DNA of 21,145 nt. It comes from JBLHGU01 sp047615875 (GTDB lineage: Bacteria > Pseudomonadota > Gammaproteobacteria > Arenicellales > CAJQKF01). Below the pieces are notes generated by a model. The model did not search any database and was not told the origin of the DNA. It saw nothing but the letters and a program-made list of their open reading frames with translations. Positions within the stretch are counted from its first letter, which is position 1; every line of letters begins with the position of its first letter. The position numbers and the translations under genes were made by a program. The DNA lies in NCBI GenBank assembly GCA_047615875.1, contig JBLHGU010000087.1:1-21145 (forward strand), given 5' to 3'. Of the stretch, positions 15,769-21,145 are shown one piece after another.

Positions 15769-15796
15769 TTGACGCAAATTTGATTTAAATTATGAC
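15769..15796 (+). promoter_or_regulatory. Promoter-like elements for the CadC-like gene
   Basis: TTGACG (15769-15774) and TATGAC (15791-15796) are 16 bases apart in an AT-rich stretch, about 92 bases upstream of the ATG at 15888. This is a plausible sigma70 promoter judged by eye. Confidence 0.4.
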
Positions 15797-15887
15797 AAAG
15801 CTTGTGGCTGCGCTAGTATCAGGCAATATAGGTTCCCCGAAATGCAGAGCACCCGACAAACAATTAATCTATAGACTTTTATAAAGC

Positions 15888-17459
15888 ATGCAATTTCAAT
15901 TCGACAACTTCACCCTTGATACCGAACGCTTTCAACTGATGTGTGATGGCGAGGCTGTTCGAACTGAGCCACAGGTGATGGAGCTATTGATATTTCTGAT
16001 TGTGAATCGGGGTCGTATGGTCAGTCGTATAGAATTGAATGACAGCATCTGGAATGGACGCGTTGTCAGTGATTCAGCACTAAGCAGTCGCATAAAAATT
16101 GCTCGACAGGCGCTTGGCGATAACGGAAGAAAGCAGCAGTATATTCGCACCATTCATAAAAAAGGATTTACTTTTTCTTCAGATGTCACGGTAAAGGAAA
16201 CTACTGACATCACCCCGGAAAAACACGACGCTCTTGCCACTATCCAGACTCCTGAGTCAATGCTCGCTGATCGTAAGCCCTCAATTGCTGTTATTACCTT
16301 TACCAATCTGGGCTCCGATCCAGAAAAACAATTCATCTCAGACGGCATCACCGAAGACATTATCACTGCCCTGTCGAAAATTTCAAAACTAATGACCATG
16401 GTTTATCCCACTTCCTCGAACGAAGAAGAAACCATAACCGACAAGCTGAGAATTGCCGGCAAACTCAATATCGATTATCTACTAGAAGGTAGCGTGCGTA
16501 GCGAGGGGGAAAAGCTGCGCATATCCTCACGCTTGATTGAAGTCTCCAGTGCCCAACATCGCTGGGCGCAACGTTACGACCGAAACAACAGTGATATTTT
16601 TGAGTTACAAGATAACATTACCAAAGAAGTCGTTTCAGCATTGCAGGTAGAACTCACCGAAGGTGATCAGGCCTTACTCGCATCCCGTGGCACCGAGAAT
16701 ATAAAAGCCTGGCAGCTAACCTATGAAGCAGTGGTACTGGTGTTAGCACATCGACAGGACGCCGTTCGGCGCGGGATTGAGTTACTCGAAGAAGCGCTCA
16801 GACTTGATGATAGTTACGCCCTGGCCTGGAACACGCTGTCAACTGGGCACTGGAAAGAGTATATGAATATAGGCTGGAGCAACTCCCGCCAGCAATCACT
16901 GGATAATGCGATTGAATGTAGCGACAAGGCGCTAACTCTCGGCCCACGAAATGCCAGGAGTTTGGCTACACGCAGCCTTATCGTCATTTCACCGAGAAAG
17001 TTTGATGAGGCCTTTGATCTGGCTGTAAAAGCCCTGGAGTTTGCCAATAGTGATGCGAATTCGATCGCAATCGCGGCAATTACTTTGCGGTACTGCTGCA
17101 AGCCTGAGATGTCAATCAAGTACACACAAAAGGCTATGCGCTTATGTCCTATTTATCCCGCCTGGTATCCCTATGGACTTGCGCTCTGCAACTGGATGCT
17201 CGGCAACTTCGACGATGCATTTAAAAACATCGAGGAAGCGATTGGCATTGACCCTGGACTGTCGCTGAATTACATAGTGCTAGCCATGTTATATACCGAG
17301 ACTGACCAACCGCAAAAGGCTATGGAATGTGTCGAAAGAATTTACCAGGCTGACCCCAGTTTCTCGGCAACCACTTTTATCGATAGCGTACCTTTTAGTA
17401 ACCCAGAAGTAGAAAAACGTCGCACCGGGTTATTTCGTAAAGTCGGCTTGCTGGATTAA
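15888..17459 (+). CDS. CadC-like winged-helix regulator with TolB-like and TPR domains
   Basis: The 523-residue protein starts with an OmpR-type winged helix without a receiver (FDNFTLDTERFQLMCDG, VMELLIFLIVNRGRMVSR, ALSSRIKIARQALGDNG, YIRTIHKKGFTF; residues 1-105). A TolB-N/FlgO-like segment follows (PSIAVITFTNLGSDPEKQFI, DGITEDIITALSK, YLLEGSVRSEGEKLRISSRL; about 130-250), then tetratricopeptide-type helices to the end (EEALRLDDSYALAWNTLS, EEAIGIDPGLSLNYIVLAML). Proteins of this layout are transcription regulators or adenylate-cyclase-associated sensors. Most CadC-like proteins have a membrane helix after the DNA-binding domain; none is visible here, so this one is probably soluble. It is divergent from the broken reductase gene, which may once have been its target. 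The signal sensed is unknown. Confidence 0.85.
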   Translation: MQFQFDNFTLDTERFQLMCDGEAVRTEPQVMELLIFLIVNRGRMVSRIELNDSIWNGRVVSDSALSSRIKIARQALGDNGRKQQYIRTIHKKGFTFSSDVTVKETTDITPEKHDALATIQTPESMLADRKPSIAVITFTNLGSDPEKQFISDGITEDIITALSKISKLMTMVYPTSSNEEETITDKLRIAGKLNIDYLLEGSVRSEGEKLRISSRLIEVSSAQHRWAQRYDRNNSDIFELQDNITKEVVSALQVELTEGDQALLASRGTENIKAWQLTYEAVVLVLAHRQDAVRRGIELLEEALRLDDSYALAWNTLSTGHWKEYMNIGWSNSRQQSLDNAIECSDKALTLGPRNARSLATRSLIVISPRKFDEAFDLAVKALEFANSDANSIAIAAITLRYCCKPEMSIKYTQKAMRLCPIYPAWYPYGLALCNWMLGNFDDAFKNIEEAIGIDPGLSLNYIVLAMLYTETDQPQKAMECVERIYQADPSFSATTFIDSVPFSNPEVEKRRTGLFRKVGLLD

Positions 17460-17606
17460 CAGAGTCGATAAACCTCAGCAGTCAGTAGTGGTTTACGCTC
17501 GGAAAATTCAGAACTCCTACCCCGATCATAATGGACACTACATTGGTAGTGGTCGGCAAGCGAATAGGAATGAAACTCGGTCAGTCATTGCCTGGCAATA
17601 TCTAAA

Positions 17607-18674
17607 TCAGATTGCCTTAGTTCCTTTACCCAGGTTTTTCTTAAGCGCTAAGTGTTGTTTAACGCTCTTGCCAAATTGGCGACCCTGGCTTCGCTGTTTC
17701 GCTAAAGAAGCGGTATTTCTCGCCTCTTCCAAAATAAGTTTTCGGTAATTAAGTAGACGACGTTGATCCATAGCGCCGCTATCTATAGCGCTGCGGACAG
17801 CGCAATTCGGCTCTTCATTATGGCCGCAATTGCTGTATTTACATTGCGCTGCAAAAGCCTCAACATCATCGAATACGGAGCCTATTGAGGAGTCTAACTC
17901 CGCTACCTTCAGCTCCCGCATTCCCGGCACATCCAACAATATACCGCCGTCAGGCAGGCAATGAAGGGATCGAAAACTAGTGGTATGTTTTCCTTTAGAG
18001 TCTTGCTCTCGTATTGATCCCGTTGCCGTAAGCGTAGTTCCCGAAAGAGAATTAACAATAGATGACTTCCCCACGCCAGACGATCCCACCAGGGCCACCG
18101 TTGAGCCGCTTGTTACCCATGACAACAAGCCGTTAAGTGACTCGACATCGGTTGCGTTTACAACTTTAACTGGTATTTCTTCAGCGAGAGCTTTTACTCG
18201 ATCAAGGTAGTGATCAGGATCTAGCGATAAATCCGCTTTTGTCAAAACAATCACCGGATCCACACCTGCTTCGTCCGCTAACGATAGATATCGTTCTAAT
18301 CTTGATTCACTGAAATCTTCATTGCACGAGGTCAAAATAAATAGCGTATCAACGTTCGCTGCTATAAGTTGAACGCCTACCTTATTGCCAGCGGCAATAC
18401 GTTTAAAAATACTCTTGCGATCAAGCAGACGTAAAATTTTATCTCCTAAGTGATTGAGCAATACCCAGTCACCGACCGTAGGTCTATCCTCAGAGCGTTC
18501 TTTAAACCAGGCCCCCCCAAGTGTAATAGGCCACTGAGCAGCTCCGTCTGACGCGACTACATGTGATCGTTGAACTTCAATTATGCGCGCGAATTGAGTG
18601 TGCTCAATCTCGTCCGCCATTAACTGTTGTGTAAAAAAAGGTGATAAACCTAGATTGAGAAGTGATGGTTTCAT
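17607..18674 (-). CDS. rsgA: RsgA, small ribosomal subunit-dependent GTPase
   Basis: The 355-residue protein has an N-terminal OB-fold (VGDWVLL) and then the circularly permuted GTPase order unique to RsgA/YjeQ: G4 LTKAD before G1 GSSGVGKSS, then the switch segment KGKHTT and G3 DVPGM. The C-terminal zinc knuckle is CKYSNCGHNEEPNC, with Cys, Cys, His and Cys ligands. RsgA acts late in 30S subunit maturation, releasing RbfA and checking the decoding centre, with GTPase activity stimulated by the subunit. The C-terminal tail is basic (KQRSQGRQFGKSVKQHLALKK), suited to rRNA contact. It starts at ATG 18674, 189 bases downstream of moaA on the same strand, and has no evident operon partner. Confidence 0.95.
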   Translation of the reverse strand: MKPSLLNLGLSPFFTQQLMADEIEHTQFARIIEVQRSHVVASDGAAQWPITLGGAWFKERSEDRPTVGDWVLLNHLGDKILRLLDRKSIFKRIAAGNKVGVQLIAANVDTLFILTSCNEDFSESRLERYLSLADEAGVDPVIVLTKADLSLDPDHYLDRVKALAEEIPVKVVNATDVESLNGLLSWVTSGSTVALVGSSGVGKSSIVNSLSGTTLTATGSIREQDSKGKHTTSFRSLHCLPDGGILLDVPGMRELKVAELDSSIGSVFDDVEAFAAQCKYSNCGHNEEPNCAVRSAIDSGAMDQRRLLNYRKLILEEARNTASLAKQRSQGRQFGKSVKQHLALKKNLGKGTKAI

Positions 18675-18842
18675 GTTCTACTTGAACTAAGTTTATTGAC
18701 AAATTTTAAGACTACATCGGCTGTCACTTCGTACATTCATTCATCCTGTGCGATGCCTGGATGGTGTATTCGAGCAATGATTTCAGCGGAGCAAGTCTCA
18801 AATTTGATTTAATCCTGTCGAGTCTGAGAATGTGCACTTTTG

Positions 18843-18872
18843 GGCGGATAATTAGACAGCCGTCTAACCGCC
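18843..18872. repeat. Hairpin at the end of moaA
   Basis: TTAGAC (18852-18857) and GTCTAA (18862-18867) are perfect arms around AGCC, extended by GGCGG (18843-18847) and CCGCC (18868-18872) with a 4-base bulge on one side. It overlaps the moaA stop codon. On the minus strand no T-run follows, so it may protect the mRNA 3' end or pause transcription rather than terminate it. Confidence 0.45.
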
Positions 18873-19865
18873 AATATGTGACATTTCAACTTTTCTGACG
18901 TTCGGGCTACCTGCTCGTAATTCCGAGTAGCGATCGTCACGTTTTGACCAGATCTGACTAATGAAAGTTCGTAACTCCTCGTCATCACATCCGGCACGTA
19001 TTTTCTCTCGAAGGTCGAATCCGGATGATGCAAACAGGCACAAATATAGTTCACCTACTGCTGAGATTCTTGCGCGAGAACAGCTGCCACAAAATGGCTG
19101 AGTAACAGAGGAAATCAAACCAATTTCCCCACCACCATCTTGATAACGCCAACGTTTTGCTACTTCACCCCTATAATTCGGACTAATCGGTTGTAAAGGT
19201 AGCTCGGCACCAATCAGATCCACTATCTCACGGGAAGAAACCACTTGATCCCGTCGCCATTCATTGGTCGTTCCAACGTCCATATATTCGATAAAACGCA
19301 ATATGTGTCGGCTGCCATGAAAATGTCTTGCCATCGGCATAATACTGTTTTCATTAAGCCCTTTACGCACAACCATATTAATTTTGATTGGATCAAAGCC
19401 CGCCGCATCCAGCGCATCAATACCTTTTAGAACCCGGCTAACAGAGCAACCCACATCATTGATGCGCTCGAAGTCCTCATCATTGAGGGAGTCAAGACTG
19501 ATATTAACCCGCATTAGCCCTGCATCACGCAAGGCGCGAGCCTTTTCCGGACTCACTAATGAAGCATTGGTTGTTAAGCTAAGATCCTTTAAACCATCGA
19601 GCTGTGAGAGGCTACCAAGTAGCTCGGTAATATCACTGCGTAATAATGGCTCTCCTCCTGTAACGCGAATTTTCTCTACACCTAAAGCAATGAATGCTTT
19701 GGAGACCTGAACAATTTCCTCATAACTTAAGAGTTCTTTGCGAGGTAAAAACTTGTAGTTCCTGCCAAACTTACTTTTTGGCATGCAATAAACACATCGG
19801 AAATTACATCGATCTGTTATGGAAATCCGTAAATCATGAATTGGCCTGCCAAGAGCGTCTTGCAT
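18864..19865 (-). CDS. moaA: MoaA, GTP 3',8-cyclase (radical SAM)
   Basis: The 333-residue protein has the radical-SAM motif CNFRCVYC (Cys 20, 24, 27), the SAM-binding GGEP in RVTGGEPLLR and the C-terminal second cluster CGSCSRARISAVGELYLCLF. It ends SHIGG, with the conserved Gly-Gly tail needed for activation. It converts GTP to 3',8-cyclo-GTP, the first step of molybdopterin synthesis. The start at ATG 19865 is supported by AGGTGGTGG just upstream, which lies within the last codons of the preceding 102-residue gene. It follows a MoaD-like gene and an FAD oxidoreductase gene in one transcription unit, suggesting pterin supply dedicated to a particular molybdenum or tungsten enzyme rather than the main moa operon. 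No moaC, moaE or moeA is in view. Confidence 0.95.
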   Translation of the reverse strand: MQDALGRPIHDLRISITDRCNFRCVYCMPKSKFGRNYKFLPRKELLSYEEIVQVSKAFIALGVEKIRVTGGEPLLRSDITELLGSLSQLDGLKDLSLTTNASLVSPEKARALRDAGLMRVNISLDSLNDEDFERINDVGCSVSRVLKGIDALDAAGFDPIKINMVVRKGLNENSIMPMARHFHGSRHILRFIEYMDVGTTNEWRRDQVVSSREIVDLIGAELPLQPISPNYRGEVAKRWRYQDGGGEIGLISSVTQPFCGSCSRARISAVGELYLCLFASSGFDLREKIRAGCDDEELRTFISQIWSKRDDRYSELRAGSPNVRKVEMSHIGG

Positions 19866-19871
19866 ATTTTA

Positions 19872-20180
19872 TTAACCACCACCTTTCTGATACGAGCGTT
19901 GAAATTGTCGATAAAAACGCGTTCGATCGACTTCATTTATATCTGTAAAAACAAAAGACACCGTCATATAGGGCAAGGAGATAGAAGCTATATTTCGATA
20001 CATTTGCTCACCAAGATGAATAATCAGCTGGCCTTGTTCGAGAGTAACGGTTATTTTGTTGTTATCACTAATTTGGTAGGGCGTGTCCTTCATTGCCGCA
20101 GGTAGGTTATTTAAAAACTCCCTGTGGGCATAGCCCATGTCTTTTTTAAATGACTCGGCAACAGTGCCAGTAAAGATCAT
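19872..20180 (-). CDS. Unrecognised 102-residue protein in molybdopterin operon
   Basis: I do not recognise the family. The protein is small and soluble, with no signal peptide or membrane helix. The first half is polar and helical (SFKKDMGYAHREFLNNLPAA). The second half looks like beta strands (KITVTLEQGQLIIHLG, then YMTVSFVFTDI), and the C-terminus is RQFQRSYQKGGG. It lies 3 bases downstream of the MoaD-like gene and 6 bases upstream of moaA, so it is translated with them. A role in pterin cofactor handling is inferred from position only. The GGG end recalls the Gly-Gly tails of MoaD and MoaA, but its codons GGTGGTGGT also serve as the ribosome binding site for moaA. Confidence 0.75.
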   Translation of the reverse strand: MIFTGTVAESFKKDMGYAHREFLNNLPAAMKDTPYQISDNNKITVTLEQGQLIIHLGEQMYRNIASISLPYMTVSFVFTDINEVDRTRFYRQFQRSYQKGGG

Positions 20181-20183
20181 AAT

Positions 20184-20435
20184 TTAACCACCAGCTACTG
20201 GTGGCCAGATAGCTACCGTGTCACCTTCTTTTAACAACGAGGCATCCCGGTCAGCCTCGCAATAAAATATACCATTAACCAGCACAAGGTGCGCCAGTTC
20301 TCGCGGCACTTGATAGGTATCGATTAATTGATTGAGACTGATACTATTTTCTACCTCAATCTCAGCCGCATTTTTCTTCGCGTGCCCCGGAAGGTTATCA
20401 CCCAGACTGGCAAAAAGCTTTAGCGTAATTTGCAT
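20184..20435 (-). CDS. MoaD/ThiS-family sulfur carrier protein
   Basis: The 83-residue protein begins MQITLKLFASLGDNLPG and ends EGDTVAIWPPVAGG. The beta-grasp pattern and the C-terminal Gly-Gly are those of MoaD and ThiS. In this family the terminal Gly is adenylated by a MoeB/ThiF-type enzyme and then carries a thiocarboxylate, which gives sulfur to the dithiolene of molybdopterin. The ATG at 20435 lies two bases after the stop of the FAD oxidoreductase gene, with the ribosome binding site inside that gene. The ending PPVAGG is more typical of MoaD than of ThiS. MoaD copies tied to tungsten aldehyde oxidoreductases also look like this. Confidence 0.9.
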   Translation of the reverse strand: MQITLKLFASLGDNLPGHAKKNAAEIEVENSISLNQLIDTYQVPRELAHLVLVNGIFYCEADRDASLLKEGDTVAIWPPVAGG

Positions 20436-20437
20436 AG

Positions 20438-21145
20438 CTAACTTAGTGAACTACTTTGGGCTGCTCGCAAATAGGCTTCGGCAATATTCAGCGGATTATC
20501 CATCAACGACTGCTTACTTTTCGCGCCTAAACTCAATCCCGTTTGAATCAGTCCACGCAACAAGCCTACATACTGGATCATACCCAGGGCATTGGCACCT
20601 ACTAGTACGTCGCCGCGAAACTGTAGATTGATATATTTGTAGTTTTCTTGGTCATAAAGCTCGGTCGTATCAGTAGCTGTTGAACCGTCCCAGTCACCAA
20701 AAGACACGGAAACCAGTCCCATGGTATCCAATACATTCATATTCAAACTACCCTGATGAACAATTTCCTGGCCGCTCACCATATTCATAGCAGCGATTCG
20801 ACCATGTTCTACAGCCGTAGGCTGAATAGCCTGTACGCTGTATTGTTTGGTAGAAAAGTCTTTACCGCGCGCCACATCGCCGGCGGCGAATATATCCGGT
20901 TGTGAAGTGCGAAGCCGATGATCAACGACAATTCCATTATCTATTTCAATACCACTATCGGATAGAAAACCGGTATTGGGTTTGACGCCAGTGGCACTGA
21001 TAACCAGATCTGCCATAATAGAATTACCCATGCCCATGCAGACATTCAACCGACCGTCGGCATCCTGATTGATAGCGGTAACTTTCGTAGAGGTTAGAAC
21101 CTTTACGCCCTTAGACTCACACCAACGCTTTATTAATCCACCAGA
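20438..21145 (-). CDS. FAD-dependent NAD(P) oxidoreductase (5' partial)
   Basis: The 235 residues in view, open to the right edge of the window, are the C-terminal two thirds of a pyridine-nucleotide-disulfide-type flavoprotein. GLIKRWCESKGVKVLTSTKV is the end of the NAD-binding domain and ISATGVKPNTGFLSDSGIEI follows it. LRTSQPDIFAAGDVA is the FAD-binding segment that contacts the ribityl chain. The C-terminal domain ends LGMIQYVGLLRGLIQTGLSL and NPLNIAEAYLRA. Relatives include NADH-dependent nitrite reductase and rubredoxin or ferredoxin reductase flavoproteins, and the FAD subunit of bacterial tungsten aldehyde oxidoreductase. It is the first visible gene of an operon with MoaD and MoaA, which favours the last. 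The N-terminus and any redox Cys there are out of view. Confidence 0.85.
   Translation of the reverse strand, partial: SGGLIKRWCESKGVKVLTSTKVTAINQDADGRLNVCMGMGNSIMADLVISATGVKPNTGFLSDSGIEIDNGIVVDHRLRTSQPDIFAAGDVARGKDFSTKQYSVQAIQPTAVEHGRIAAMNMVSGQEIVHQGSLNMNVLDTMGLVSVSFGDWDGSTATDTTELYDQENYKYINLQFRGDVLVGANALGMIQYVGLLRGLIQTGLSLGAKSKQSLMDNPLNIAEAYLRAAQSSSLS

Noticed and set aside
15775..18813. Shared 14-mer CAAATTTGATTTAA upstream of the CadC-like gene and between rsgA and moaA
   Set aside because: One 14-base match in a 21 kb AT-leaning window is about what chance gives, and the contexts differ.
1..21145. CRISPR array, phage genes or a complete insertion sequence
   Set aside because: No regularly spaced direct repeats of 25-40 bases, no structural phage proteins and no full transposase or integrase frame were seen on either strand.

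Overview
The window looks like chromosomal DNA of a Gram-negative bacterium, most likely a gammaproteobacterium of moderate GC content. The signs are an OmpR-type two-component pair beside an LTXXQ (Spy/CpxP-like) periplasmic protein, a CadC-like regulator, RsgA, a GlxA-like AraC regulator and Sec-type signal peptides on several small proteins. No genus can be named from the sequence alone. TGA, TAG and TAA are all used as ordinary stops.

Layout. 1-3186: 3' part of a very large protein with two copies of an acidic N-terminal module, a Ser/Pro linker, a helical stretch that resembles the pore-forming domain of delta-endotoxins, a Cys-rich section and a C-terminal fascin-like beta-trefoil. 3187-3788: a small helix-turn-helix-like coding remnant and a small secreted protein whose frame runs into the convergent CYTH gene. 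3634-7853 (minus): CYTH triphosphatase-like protein, cytoplasmic gamma-glutamyltransferase-like protein and a dynamin-family GTPase. 7918-10693: a Cpx-like envelope-stress locus, with response regulator and sensor kinase on the minus strand and a Spy/CpxP-like protein divergent on the plus strand. The region between them carries GTAAC-N5-GTAAC boxes that look like CpxR sites. The kinase is broken by one in-frame TGA. 10930-11400: secreted pentapeptide-repeat protein with its own promoter.

11635-15760 is a region of gene decay. A GlxA-type AraC regulator (minus) and a berberine-bridge-type FAD oxidase (plus) have both lost their 5' ends and now abut head to head near 12250. The oxidase also has an internal TAG. 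An intact methyltransferase follows, then a 445-base gap holding a tRNA T-arm-like fragment, then an imine-reductase-like gene with an internal TGA and an apparent one-base loss just after its start. 15888-17459 is an intact CadC-like winged-helix/TolB-like/TPR regulator, divergent from that broken reductase.

17607-21145 (minus): RsgA, then a tight operon read right to left: FAD/NAD(P) oxidoreductase (cut by the window edge), MoaD-like sulfur carrier, an unrecognised 102-residue protein ending in three glycines, and MoaA. The last four resemble the accessory set of bacterial molybdenum or tungsten oxidoreductases such as aldehyde:ferredoxin oxidoreductase; the catalytic gene, if present, would lie beyond the right edge. 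That operon and the toxin-like protein at the left edge are the best candidates for something little described.
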